NCBI RefSeq assembly: GCF_001280205.1
Contig: NZ_CP012573.1
Coordinates: 806,001-870,000 of the forward strand
Source of the DNA: Clavibacter capsici
GTDB taxonomy: Bacteria; Actinomycetota; Actinomycetes; Actinomycetales; Microbacteriaceae
Reading direction: 5' to 3'
DNA: 64,000 nt
The notes below the pieces were generated by a model. That model had not been told where the DNA came from. It saw nothing but the letters and a program-made list of their open reading frames with translations, and ran no database searches. The position numbers and the translations under genes are program-made. Of the stretch, positions 17,130-26,488 are shown in pieces. Position 1 is the first letter of the stretch, and the number at the start of each line of letters is the position of its first letter.

Positions 17130-19247
17130 ATGGCTCGGAGCATCTACATCACGTCCGCCGAAGGGCACTCGGGCAAGTCGACGGTCGCGCTGGGCGTCCT
17201 CGACACCCTCACCCACCAGATCCAGCGCGTGGGCGTCTTCCGTCCCATCGCCCGCTCCATCGTCGAGCGCGACTACGTGCTCGAGGCGCTGCTCTCGCAC
17301 GACGGCGTCGACCTCGACTACGACGAGTGCGTGGGCGTCACCTACGACGACGTGCACGCGGATCCCGAGGCCGCGCTCTCCCGCATCGTCGAGCGCTACA
17401 AGGCCGTCGAGGCGAAGTGCGACGCGGTCGTCATCGTCGGCAGCGACTACACCGACGTCGGCAGCCCCACGGAGCTGTCGTTCAACGCCCGCATCGCCGC
17501 GAACCTCGGCGCACCCGTGCTCCTCGTGCTCACGGGCCGCCGCACCGACGAGTCGGGCGGACGCAGCCCCGACGAGATGCGCCAGATCGCCGACCTCGCC
17601 ATCCCCGAGCTCGTCACCGCGCACGCGGGCCTCCTCGGCGTCGTCGTGAACCGCGCCGACCCCGAGGCCCTCGACGCCATCACGGCCGCCATCCCCGCCG
17701 CCGTCCCCGCGTCGCTCCAGGCCCGGGCCCCGCACGTGCCGGTCTGGGCGATCCCCGAGGACGCGTTCCTCGTCGCGCCGACCGTCGCCGAGCTGCTCGA
17801 CGCCGTCGACGGCGAGCTCGTGAAGGGCGACCCGGCGCTCCTCAGCCGCGAGGCGCTCGGCGTCGTCGTCTCCGCCATGTCGATGGAGAACGTGCTCGCG
17901 CGCCTCACCGAGGGCGCCATCGTCGTGATCCCGGGCGACCGCAGCGAGGTCCTGCTCGGCGTGCTCACGGCGCACGCCTCCGAGACCTTCCCCACGGTCG
18001 CGGGCATCGTGCTGAACGGCGGGTTCGCGCTGTCGCCCACCATCGAGACGCTCGTCTCGGGCCTCGACCAGACCCTGCCGATCATCTCCACCGAGCTCGG
18101 CACCTACGAGACGGCGAAGCGGATCACCCAGACGCGCGGGCGCCTCTCGCCCGAGTCCGCCCGGAAGATGGACACGGCGCTCGCCGCGTTCGAGCAGCAC
18201 GTCGACACGGCGCGGCTGCTGGAGCTCCTGGACGTCAGCCGCTCCGACGTCGTCACACCGCTCATGTTCGAGTACGGGCTCATCGAGCGCGCCAGGAGGG
18301 CCGGGAAGCGGATCGTGCTGCCCGAGGGCACCGACGACCGCGTGCTGCGGGCCGCGGGCACGATCCTGAGCCGCGGCATCGCCGACGTCACGATCCTCGG
18401 CGAGGAGATCGAGGTGCGCTCGCGGGCCATCGGCCTCGGCATCGACATCGGGCGCGCCACCGTCCTCAGCCCGTTCGACGCGGTGCTCCGCGAGCGGTTC
18501 GCGGAGGAGTACGTGCGGCTCCGGGCGCACAAGGGCATGGTGCTCGACATCGCGCGCGAGACCGTGACCGACGTCTCCTACTTCGGCACGATGATGGTGC
18601 AGCTCGGCCTCGCCGACGGCATGGTCTCCGGCGCCGCGCACACGACGGCGCACACCATCCGGCCGGGCTTCGAGATCATCAAGACCACCGAGGGCGTGTC
18701 CGTCGTCTCGTCCGTGTTCCTCATGGCGCTCGCCGACCGGGTGCTCGTCTACGGCGACTGCGCCGTGAACCCGGATCCCACGGCCGACCAGCTCGCCGAC
18801 ATCGCCATCTCGTCGGCCGCGACCGCCGCGCAGTTCGGCATCGAGCCGCGCATCGCGATGCTGTCGTACTCGACGGGGGAGTCGGGCGCCGGCGCCGACG
18901 TGGAGAAGGTGCGCCGGGCGACGGCGCGCGTGCGGGAGCTGCGGCCGGACCTCGCGGTCGAGGGCCCCATCCAGTACGACGCGGCGGCGGACGCGGCGGT
19001 CGCGGCCGCGAAGATGCCCGGCTCCGAGGTCGCCGGCCGCGCGACCGTCTTCATCTTCCCGGACCTCAACACGGGCAACAACACCTACAAGGCCGTGCAG
19101 CGCTCGGCCGGTGCCGTCGCCATCGGGCCCGTGCTGCAGGGCCTCCGCAAGCCCATCAACGACCTATCGCGCGGCGCGCTCGTGCAGGACATCGTCAACA
19201 CCGTCGCCATCACCGCCATCCAGGCCGAGGGGATCCAGGCGGGCTGA
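17130..19247 (+). CDS. pta: Phosphate acetyltransferase, long form
   Basis: This 705-residue enzyme transfers acetyl between CoA and phosphate and works with acetate kinase in acetate overflow or uptake. It is the long form. An N-terminal P-loop dethiobiotin-synthase-like domain shows EGHSGKST at residues 11-18, a DRTGG-type middle follows at about 215-325, and the catalytic PTA domain covers about 385-700 (GTDDRVLRAAG; VNPDPTADQLADIAI; DLNTGNNTYKAVQRSA). The ATG at 17130 is chosen because it starts exactly at the P-loop domain; the longer frame upstream enters the SRP RNA. ackA follows after 68 bp. Confidence 0.96.
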   Translation: MARSIYITSAEGHSGKSTVALGVLDTLTHQIQRVGVFRPIARSIVERDYVLEALLSHDGVDLDYDECVGVTYDDVHADPEAALSRIVERYKAVEAKCDAVVIVGSDYTDVGSPTELSFNARIAANLGAPVLLVLTGRRTDESGGRSPDEMRQIADLAIPELVTAHAGLLGVVVNRADPEALDAITAAIPAAVPASLQARAPHVPVWAIPEDAFLVAPTVAELLDAVDGELVKGDPALLSREALGVVVSAMSMENVLARLTEGAIVVIPGDRSEVLLGVLTAHASETFPTVAGIVLNGGFALSPTIETLVSGLDQTLPIISTELGTYETAKRITQTRGRLSPESARKMDTALAAFEQHVDTARLLELLDVSRSDVVTPLMFEYGLIERARRAGKRIVLPEGTDDRVLRAAGTILSRGIADVTILGEEIEVRSRAIGLGIDIGRATVLSPFDAVLRERFAEEYVRLRAHKGMVLDIARETVTDVSYFGTMMVQLGLADGMVSGAAHTTAHTIRPGFEIIKTTEGVSVVSSVFLMALADRVLVYGDCAVNPDPTADQLADIAISSAATAAQFGIEPRIAMLSYSTGESGAGADVEKVRRATARVRELRPDLAVEGPIQYDAAADAAVAAAKMPGSEVAGRATVFIFPDLNTGNNTYKAVQRSAGAVAIGPVLQGLRKPINDLSRGALVQDIVNTVAITAIQAEGIQAG

Positions 19248-19315
19248 GCGCCCGCGCGTCCCGTCCGCCGTCCACCGTCCGACCTCCCGTCCCGCCCGCA
19301 CCCCAGGAGAGCACC

Positions 19316-20506
19316 GTGCCCGTCGTCCTCGTCGTCAACTCCGGATCGTCGTCCTTCAAGTACCAGCTCATCGAGATGGGCTCCGAGACCGTGCTCGCCT
19401 CCGGGCTCGTGGAGCGCATCGGGGAGGGAACCGGATCCACCCGCCACCGGGCGGGCGGCGACTCGTCGGAGCGCGAGCTGCCCATCGCCGACCACACCGC
19501 CGGGTTCCAGGCGATGCTCGACGCGTTCGCCGAGCACGGGCCGTCGCTGGACGACAACCCGCCCGTCGCGGTGGGGCACCGCGTGGTCCACGGCGGGGAC
19601 GTGTTCGTCGAGCCGACGGTGGTCACCGATCAGGTGAAGGCCGACATCGACGACCTCTCCGCGCTCGCGCCCCTGCACAACCCCGGTGCGCTGCAGGGGA
19701 TCGAGGCGGCGCAGCAGGCGTTCCCCGACGTGCCGCACGTGGCCGTGTTCGACACCGCGTTCCACCAGACGCTGCCGGCCGAGGCGTACACGTACGCGAT
19801 CGACCGGGAGCTCGCGGCGGCGCACCGCATCCGGCGGTACGGGTTCCACGGCACGAGCCACAAGTACGTGTCCGAGGCCGCGGCCCGGCTGCTCGGGAAG
19901 CCGCTCGAGGAGACGCGGATCATCGTGCTGCACCTCGGCAACGGCGCCTCGGCCGCCGCCGTGCAGGGCGGGCGCTCGATCGACACGTCCATGGGCCTCA
20001 CGCCGCTCGAGGGCCTCGTGATGGGGACCCGATCCGGCGACATCGACCCGGCGATCCTCTTCCACCTCGCCCGCCACACCGACCTCGGCCTCGACGAGCT
20101 CGAGACGCTGCTCAACCGGAAGAGCGGCCTGCTCGGCCTCACCGGGCTCGGCGACATGCGCGACGTGCAGCGCGCCGCGGCCGACGGCGACGAGGCCGCG
20201 CAGACGGCGCTCGGCGTGTACCGGCACCGGATCCGCCACTACGTGGGCGCGTACGCGGCGCAGCTCGGGGGAGTGGACGCGGTCGTCTTCACCGCGGGCG
20301 TGGGCGAGAACAACCCGCTCGTGCGCCGCCGCTCGCTCGCGGGGCTCGAGTTCATGGGGATCGGGATCGACGACGACCGCAACGAGCTGATCAGCTCCGA
20401 GGCGCGCTTCGTGAGCCCCGAGGGCTCGCCCGTCGCGGTGCTCGTGATCCCCACGGACGAGGAGCTCGAGATCGCCCGGCAGTCGCTGGAGGCGACCGCG
20501 GGCTGA
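19316..20506 (+). CDS. ackA: Acetate kinase
   Basis: This 396-residue cytoplasmic enzyme interconverts acetate plus ATP with acetyl phosphate. Family motifs run in order: VLVVNSGSSSFKYQL, GHRVVHGGD, FDTAFHQTLP, YGFHGTSHKYV, HLGNGAS, DTSMGLTPLEG and FTAGVGEN. The GTG at 19316 has AGGAGA six bases upstream. It is the second gene of the pta-ackA operon and ends in a strong terminator. Acs, the other acetate-activating route, is encoded at 53.9-56 kb. Confidence 0.98.
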   Translation: MPVVLVVNSGSSSFKYQLIEMGSETVLASGLVERIGEGTGSTRHRAGGDSSERELPIADHTAGFQAMLDAFAEHGPSLDDNPPVAVGHRVVHGGDVFVEPTVVTDQVKADIDDLSALAPLHNPGALQGIEAAQQAFPDVPHVAVFDTAFHQTLPAEAYTYAIDRELAAAHRIRRYGFHGTSHKYVSEAAARLLGKPLEETRIIVLHLGNGASAAAVQGGRSIDTSMGLTPLEGLVMGTRSGDIDPAILFHLARHTDLGLDELETLLNRKSGLLGLTGLGDMRDVQRAAADGDEAAQTALGVYRHRIRHYVGAYAAQLGGVDAVVFTAGVGENNPLVRRRSLAGLEFMGIGIDDDRNELISSEARFVSPEGSPVAVLVIPTDEELEIARQSLEATAG

Positions 20507-20523
20507 GGCGCGCGCACGACCCG

Positions 20524-20559
20524 CGAGGGGCCCGGATCCGGGAGGATCCGGGCCCCTCG
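20524..20559 (+). terminator. Terminator of pta-ackA
   Basis: A perfect 16-bp stem (left arm CGAGGGGCCCGGATCC) with a four-base loop lies 18 bases after the ackA stop. Flanking GCACGAC and GTCGTGC extend the pairing. Confidence 0.85.
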
Positions 20560-20775
20560 TCGTGCGCCGGCGCCCCGCCGCGCCCCCGCGCACCACTGGG
20601 ACGACTACTGACGCCGTCCTCCGCCGACACCGGGTGCGGATCAGTGGTCCGCAGTGTTGTCGGGTCCGGAGGCGGATGCGAGCCTTCGATGACCGTGGGT
20701 GTGGTGGGGGCCGCCCCGCGGGACGCACGGCCGCGCCCACGAACGCGGCCGGCCATGCAATCGAGGGGAACGCAC

Positions 20776-23700
20776 ATGGCTCTACACATGCCCAGGCGCA
20801 GAGGCAGCCTGGCGACCGCGACGGCCTTCGGGCTCGCCGCGGCCATCGTCGCGTTCGGGGGCACCGCGCCCGCGAACGCCGCACCGGGGGACACGGCGGA
20901 GGCCGAGGGCCGCTTCCTGACCCTGACGAACGTCCCGCAGGTGATCGCCGTCGACGGCGCGTACACCTCCTACGGGCCCGGCGATACCGCCGCCCAGGTG
21001 GAGAGCGCGCCGCTGGACGCGACCGTCCTCGGGGGGCTCGCGAACGCGCAGCTCGCCGCGGGTGTCACGCTCGGCTCGCTGCTCGACCTCGACCAGGCGG
21101 CCGCGGCCGGCGTGCTCCAGCAGTACGCGTCGAGCGGTCCCGCGGGTGCCACGGGTGCCGCCGGAGCCGTCTCGGACAGCGGCGCCATCCAGGTCGGACA
21201 GGGCGGCGGCCAGCAGACGGTCGTCGACCTCGGATCCACCATCGCGTCGATCGGCGCCCAGGGTGCGCTCTCCGACCTCTCGCTGCGCTTCGGCGCGATC
21301 TCCTCCACCATCACCTCGACGGGGACGGGGACGCCGACCTCGGACTACGACATCGCCTCGGCCGAGGCCGTGCTCACGAGCCCGCTGGTCGCGCAGATCA
21401 GCTCCCGCCTCACCACCGCCGTGAACGGGATCGCGCCCGGCATCGCCGGATCGGTCGACGTCTCGGCCGCGACGGGGCCGCTCCTCCAGAGCATCCTCGG
21501 GGAGAACGTGCTCACCGCGGCCCTCCAGGTCGGGACCCCCACGGTCACCGCCACGGCGAACGTGAACACGGCCGCCGTCGTGCAGGCCGCGCTCGCGCAG
21601 CCCCTGACGAACGATGACGGCACGGTCTCGATCGACGTGTCCGCCGGCACCATCACGGTGGACCTCGACCGGATCCAGACGCTCAACGACCGGACCCCCG
21701 GCGCGTCGATCCTGACCTCGGCGATCCTCGCGGACGTCGTGGACTCGGCGATCACGGACATCTTCACGGACGTGCTGCCGAACCGCCTGGTGACCGCTCT
21801 CCGAGCCTCCACCACGGTGAACGTCGCCGTCACCGCGCCGCTCACGACGAGGGTGCTGAACGCGAACGTGAACGCGGGCACGCTCGGCGTGGACGTGAAC
21901 CTGTCGCTCGACCGCCTCCTCGGCGGCACGACCGGCACGGCACCCACCATCAGCCTCGCCCGTACCGCGCTGTTGCCCCCGCTGAACGCGACGGTGAACC
22001 TGGCGCTGCTCACGCCGCTGTTCGACGACCTCGTCACCGGGCTCATCGGCGCGAACGCGGACACCGACCTGCTGCCGGCCGTGGGCACTGCGCTCACCGG
22101 TGTCAGCGAGGGCGTCATCACGGCGCTCGACCCGGCGTTCGACGTCGTCGACCGCGTGGTCCGCCTCACGGTCAACGAGCAGACCCCCGACGCGTTCGTC
22201 GACGGGGACGGCGTGGACGCCGGATCCGCGTCGGTCACCGCGCTGCGCGTCACGCTCCTCGGGAACGGGCCGACGATCGACCTGGCCCGCTCCACCGTGC
22301 GCGCCGTCCCGGCTCCCGCCGCCGACGACGTGACCATCGCGACGCCGACGCCGAACCAGGTGATCGAGCTGCCCGCCGGGCAGACGACCGCGGTCGTCCC
22401 CGTCACCGGCACCGCCGACCCCGACGCCGAGGTCACCCTGACCGTCGGCGGCCAGACGGTCGGTCCGGTCCCGGTCGGACCGGGGAACGCGTACACGCTC
22501 ACCCCGCCCGCCCTCCCGGCCGGCACCTACACCGCCGTCGTCACGCAGACGATCGACGGCCAGGCCGCGGGCTCCGAGTCGGTGACCTTCACCATCGCCG
22601 CCGCGGTAGTGGACGTCACGATCACGACGCCCGCCGATGACCAGCTCTTCCTGAGCACCGCGGCGGACCCGACGGTCGACGTGCCCGTGCAGGGCACGGC
22701 GGACGTGCGCGCCACGGTCGCCGTGACGATCCCCGGCCAGCCGACGCAGACCGAGGCCGTGGGCGCGGACGGCGTCTTCGACGTGGCCTTCGCCGACCTC
22801 CCGGTCGGCACGTACACGGCCACGGCGACGCAGACGGTCGACGGCGTGGTCCGGGGCACGGACTCCGTGGTCTTCACGGTCGGCGCCCCCGCCGCCGAGG
22901 TCACCATCACCTCGCCCGGTGCCGGCGACCTGATCCTGAGCGCCGGCACCGTGCCGACGGCCGACGTCCCCGTGACCGGCGCCGCCGACACGCGCGCCAC
23001 CGTCACGGTCACGATCCCCGGCCAGGACCCGCAGACGGAGCTCGTCGGCGACGACGGGACCTACGACGTGCTGTTCCCCGACCTCCCGGTCGGCGACTAC
23101 ACCGCGACGGCGACCCAGTCCATCGGCGGGAGCCCCGCCGGCACGGCGACGGTCACCTTCTCGGTGGTCGCGCCCGCCGTCGCCCCGGTCATCGACACCC
23201 CGACCGACGGACAGGACCTCACGGTCCCGGCCGGCGGCACCGCGGTGGACGTGACCGTCACCGGCAGCGCGGACCCGCGCGGCTCCGTGCTCATCGCGGT
23301 GACGGGGCAGACTCCCGTCACGCAGGTGGTCGGTGCCGACGGACGCTTCGAGGCGACGTTCCCGGGGCTCACGGCCGCGGGCTACACCGTCACGGTGACG
23401 CAGAGCATCGACGACGCCCCCGCGGGCTCGGACACGGCCGACTTCACCGTCTCCGTGGCCGGCGTCGAGCAGGTCGTCATCGAGACCCCGGGCGACGGCG
23501 AGTTCCTCCCTCTGCCCGACGGGGACACCACCATCGTGGTCCCCGTGACGGGTACCGCCGACCCCGGCGCCACCGTGACGCTCACGGTCGGCGGCACGAC
23601 GACGGGCCCCGTCGACGTGGACGACGACGGCGGCTTCGAGCTGACGACGCCCGCGCTGCCGTCCGGCACGTACACCGGGACGGTCACGCAGTCGATCGGC

Positions 23701-25482
23701 GGCACCGCCGTCGGCACCGACACGGTGACCTTCACGATCGGCGTGCCGGTCGTCATCGAGTCGCCGTTCGACTTCCAGGTCTTCCCGCTCACCGGCGGGG
23801 CGACGACCCGGGACGTGCCCATCAGCGGCACGGCCGACCCGCTGGGCACGGTCACGGTCTCGATCCTGGGGCTCGACCCGATCACCACCTCGGTGGATGA
23901 CGACGGCACGTGGTCCGTCACGTTCCTCGGCCTCGGTCGCGGCTCCTACACGGCGACCGCCGCCCAGACCATCGGCGGCGCCCCCGCGGGTGAGGACCTC
24001 GTCAACTTCGACGTCGGCATCACCGGCGAGGAGGGGACCGACTCCGACGCGACGGCCGCGGTCGACGTGGACGGCGGCGCGGACGTGGACGCGGACGGCG
24101 GAACGGACGCGGACGGCGGCACTGATGCTGCGGGTACGGACGCGACCGATGCGGCTGGTGCGGATGCGACGGATGCTGCGGGTACGGATGCGACGGATGC
24201 TGCGGGTACGGATGCGACGGATGCTGCTGGTACCGACGCGACGGATGCTGCGGGTACGGATGCGACGGATGCTGCTGGCACGGACGCGACGGATGCTGCC
24301 GGTGCTGACGCGGCCGACGCTGCTGGCACGGATGCGACGGATGCCGCTGGCGCCGACGCGACGGATGCTGCTGGCACGGATGCGACGGATGCCGCTGGTA
24401 CGGATGCGACGGATGCTGCGGGTACGGATGCGACGGATGCCGCTGGTACGGATGCGACGGATGCTGCGGGTACGGATGCGACGGACGCCGCTGGCACTGA
24501 TGCGACCGACGCTGCTGGTACCGACGCGACCGACGCTGCCGGTGCCGACGCGACCGACGCTGCTGGCACGGACGCGACGGATGCTGCCGGTACGGACGCG
24601 ACGGACGCTGCTGGCACCGACGCGACGGATGCTGCTGGTACCGACGCGACGGACGCCGCTGGCACCGACGCGACTGATGCTGCCGGTGCTGACGCGACCG
24701 ACGCTGCTGGTACGGATGCGACGGATGCTGCTGGCACCGACGCGACGGATGCTGCCGGTACGGATGCGACCGACGCCGCCGGTACGGACGCGACGGATGC
24801 CGCTGGCGCCGACGCGACGGATGCCGCTGGCACGGACGCGACGGATGCTGCTGGTACCGACGCGACCGACGCTGCTGGTACCGACGCGACCGACGCTGCT
24901 GGTGCTGACGCGACCGATGCTGCTGGCACGGACGCGACGGACGCCGCAGGTACGGACGCGGCCGATGCCGTCGATGCGACCGACGCCGCCGACGGATCCA
25001 CCGACGGCTCCGACGTCCCCACCCGGGCCGTCGTCCGCTTCACGGAGCTCGTCCGCGGCAGCGGCACCATGCAGATGGTCGACGCCGTGAACTTCATCCC
25101 CGGTGAGACGCTCAACGCGACGGTGTTCTCCACGCCGAAGCCGCTGGCGCCCATGGTCGCGGATGCCCAGGGTCGCGCGACCTTCGTCTTCGAGGTCGGC
25201 CCCGACTTCGAGCTCGGGGACCACCGGGTCGAGGTGATCGGAGCCCAGTCCGGCATGGCGCAGGAGATGATCACGCGGTTCCGCGTCGTGGGATCCACCG
25301 TCCCGGCGGGCCAGCCCGGCACGCCGATCGGCGGCGGGGGCTACGGCGGCGGATACGGCGGCGGGATCCTCCCGGTCACCGGCGGCGACGGCGACGGGAT
25401 GCTGCTGCTCGGCGGCATCGCGCTCCTGATGATGCTGACCGGCGCCGGTGCCCTGCACCGCGGCCGCAGCCGACGGGCGTGA
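20776..25482 (+). CDS. Large LPVTG-anchored repeat surface protein
   Basis: This 1568-residue secreted protein is predicted to be cell-wall linked by sortase. Signal peptide residues 1-35 end in APANA. Residues 36 to about 515 form a domain like the N-terminus of 'choice-of-anchor G' proteins (AEGRFLTLTNVPQVIAVDG). Six Ig-like repeats of about 90 residues fill about 518-1085, each with a variant of GTADPxAxVTLTVGGQ and GTYTATVTQTIDG. Residues 1116-1397 are about 35 copies of the octapeptide AAGTDATD. A further domain then leads to a Gly/Tyr hinge, LPVTG at 1532-1536, a hydrophobic helix and RGRSRRA. The ATG at 20776 has GAGGGGAA upstream. It is probably an adhesin or wall spacer; no sortase gene is in view. 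Confidence 0.92.
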   Translation: MALHMPRRRGSLATATAFGLAAAIVAFGGTAPANAAPGDTAEAEGRFLTLTNVPQVIAVDGAYTSYGPGDTAAQVESAPLDATVLGGLANAQLAAGVTLGSLLDLDQAAAAGVLQQYASSGPAGATGAAGAVSDSGAIQVGQGGGQQTVVDLGSTIASIGAQGALSDLSLRFGAISSTITSTGTGTPTSDYDIASAEAVLTSPLVAQISSRLTTAVNGIAPGIAGSVDVSAATGPLLQSILGENVLTAALQVGTPTVTATANVNTAAVVQAALAQPLTNDDGTVSIDVSAGTITVDLDRIQTLNDRTPGASILTSAILADVVDSAITDIFTDVLPNRLVTALRASTTVNVAVTAPLTTRVLNANVNAGTLGVDVNLSLDRLLGGTTGTAPTISLARTALLPPLNATVNLALLTPLFDDLVTGLIGANADTDLLPAVGTALTGVSEGVITALDPAFDVVDRVVRLTVNEQTPDAFVDGDGVDAGSASVTALRVTLLGNGPTIDLARSTVRAVPAPAADDVTIATPTPNQVIELPAGQTTAVVPVTGTADPDAEVTLTVGGQTVGPVPVGPGNAYTLTPPALPAGTYTAVVTQTIDGQAAGSESVTFTIAAAVVDVTITTPADDQLFLSTAADPTVDVPVQGTADVRATVAVTIPGQPTQTEAVGADGVFDVAFADLPVGTYTATATQTVDGVVRGTDSVVFTVGAPAAEVTITSPGAGDLILSAGTVPTADVPVTGAADTRATVTVTIPGQDPQTELVGDDGTYDVLFPDLPVGDYTATATQSIGGSPAGTATVTFSVVAPAVAPVIDTPTDGQDLTVPAGGTAVDVTVTGSADPRGSVLIAVTGQTPVTQVVGADGRFEATFPGLTAAGYTVTVTQSIDDAPAGSDTADFTVSVAGVEQVVIETPGDGEFLPLPDGDTTIVVPVTGTADPGATVTLTVGGTTTGPVDVDDDGGFELTTPALPSGTYTGTVTQSIGGTAVGTDTVTFTIGVPVVIESPFDFQVFPLTGGATTRDVPISGTADPLGTVTVSILGLDPITTSVDDDGTWSVTFLGLGRGSYTATAAQTIGGAPAGEDLVNFDVGITGEEGTDSDATAAVDVDGGADVDADGGTDADGGTDAAGTDATDAAGADATDAAGTDATDAAGTDATDAAGTDATDAAGTDATDAAGTDATDAAGADAADAAGTDATDAAGADATDAAGTDATDAAGTDATDAAGTDATDAAGTDATDAAGTDATDAAGTDATDAAGTDATDAAGADATDAAGTDATDAAGTDATDAAGTDATDAAGTDATDAAGTDATDAAGADATDAAGTDATDAAGTDATDAAGTDATDAAGTDATDAAGADATDAAGTDATDAAGTDATDAAGTDATDAAGADATDAAGTDATDAAGTDAADAVDATDAADGSTDGSDVPTRAVVRFTELVRGSGTMQMVDAVNFIPGETLNATVFSTPKPLAPMVADAQGRATFVFEVGPDFELGDHRVEVIGAQSGMAQEMITRFRVVGSTVPAGQPGTPIGGGGYGGGYGGGILPVTGGDGDGMLLLGGIALLMMLTGAGALHRGRSRRA
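24121..24966 (+). repeat. About 35 tandem copies of a 24-bp coding repeat
   Basis: The unit reads like GCTGCTGGTACGGATGCGAC plus GGAT and encodes AAGTDATD, with AAGADATD as the main variant. Copies differ mainly at silent third positions (ACG/ACC, GAT/GAC, GCT/GCG/GCC), so the array is not freshly amplified throughout. It lies inside the LPVTG surface protein gene and keeps the frame. Length variation between strains is likely. Confidence 0.95.
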
Positions 25483-25504
25483 TGCGCTCGAGCTGAGCGA
25501 GGAG

Positions 25505-25538
25505 GGCGGGCGGTCCGGCGAGAGCCGGGCCGCCCGCC
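25505..25538 (+). terminator. Terminator of the large surface protein gene
   Basis: A 15-bp stem with one G-U type mismatch (left arm GGCGGGCGGTCCGGC) and the tetraloop GAGA lies 23 bases beyond the stop. Confidence 0.75.
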
Positions 25539-25639
25539 GGATCCGTCCCCCCGCACGATCCGCATGACCCGCACCACCCGCCCGACAGCACCACCCGCAC
25601 CACGAGGACCCACCCGACGCACGAGGGGGACGGCGCACG

Positions 25640-26488
25640 ATGACCGACACGACCGAGGACCACGACGTCGAGCTCGACGCCCCCGCGTCCTCCCCGCCCC
25701 CGTCCGAGCCGGCGCCGACAGCGCCGCCCGCGGCCCCCGGCCTCACCCGCGGTGCCCGGATCGGCACGGCCGTCGCCGCTCTCGCGATCGCGGTCTACGT
25801 GGCCACCTCGATCCTCATGGTCGTCCCGCAGGGCGACGCCACCCGCGCCCTCACCTCCGCGGCGCGCCCCTACTTCAGCCAGCAGTGGAACGTGTTCGCG
25901 CCCTCGATCCAGAAGACGAACCGCTACCTCGAGATGCAGGCGCAGTGGCGCGACGGCTCCGGCGCCCTCGTGAAGAGCGAGTGGGCCGACATCACGCGCG
26001 TCGAGTACGAGGCGGGGGAGGGCCGGATCCAGGGATCGCGCACCGTCAAGCAGAGCGCGAACCTGCTGAAGACGTACACCTCGCGCTTCCAGGCGCTCAC
26101 GCCGGAGCAGCGCACCATCGTCCAGGACACCTTCATCCGCCGCGCCGACACCGACTCCGGCTTCGCGGCCAGGACCGCCGTGTCGCTCATCGACCAGCTC
26201 ACGGCGCTCGACGAGGGCAGCCGCGGACGCGTGATCACGATGCTCCGCGCCGACTACGTCATGAAGGAGTACACGACCTACTGGGCGACGGCCTGGTACG
26301 GCCGCGACATCGAGCGCGTCCGCTGGCGCGTCGTGACCGAGCGCCCCAACGACTTCGCCCACCGGTCCGACGACCGGCGGCAGTTCGACCCCGTCACGCG
26401 CACCTTCGGCTGGCGCGAGGCGGACGACGTGATCGACCCCCAGGCGCTCAGCGTCTATCAGGGGATCGTGGAGAGGTACGCGCGATGA
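25640..26488 (+). CDS. DUF5819 family membrane-anchored protein
   Basis: This 282-residue protein has a Pro/Ala-rich N-terminus, one transmembrane segment at about residues 43-64 and an extracytoplasmic domain. The domain begins SAARPYFSQQWNVFAPSIQKTNRYLEM and looks like DUF5819, a relative of the SdpA family. The ATG at 25640 has GAGGGGGA ten bases upstream. Its stop overlaps the ATG of the HTTM gene (ATGA), so the two are translationally coupled. In Bacillus, SdpA and SdpB together mature the SdpC toxin; a similar maturation role here is inference from family and gene order, and no obvious SdpC-like peptide gene follows. Confidence 0.8.
   Translation: MTDTTEDHDVELDAPASSPPPSEPAPTAPPAAPGLTRGARIGTAVAALAIAVYVATSILMVVPQGDATRALTSAARPYFSQQWNVFAPSIQKTNRYLEMQAQWRDGSGALVKSEWADITRVEYEAGEGRIQGSRTVKQSANLLKTYTSRFQALTPEQRTIVQDTFIRRADTDSGFAARTAVSLIDQLTALDEGSRGRVITMLRADYVMKEYTTYWATAWYGRDIERVRWRVVTERPNDFAHRSDDRRQFDPVTRTFGWREADDVIDPQALSVYQGIVERYAR

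Noticed and set aside
24121-24966. A CRISPR array
   Set aside because: Units are contiguous with no unique spacers, keep a reading frame and vary at silent sites.
23946-25322. An antisense protein made of ASVASVPA-type repeats
   Set aside because: It is the reverse reading of the 24-bp array, with no independent start signal; the sense strand explains the conservation.
20782-25767. A 1661-codon open frame antisense to the large surface protein gene
   Set aside because: In DNA this GC-rich, antisense frames stay open by chance, and the 24-bp repeat has no stops in several frames. The plus-strand reading has a ribosome site, signal peptide, Ig-like repeats and LPVTG anchor.
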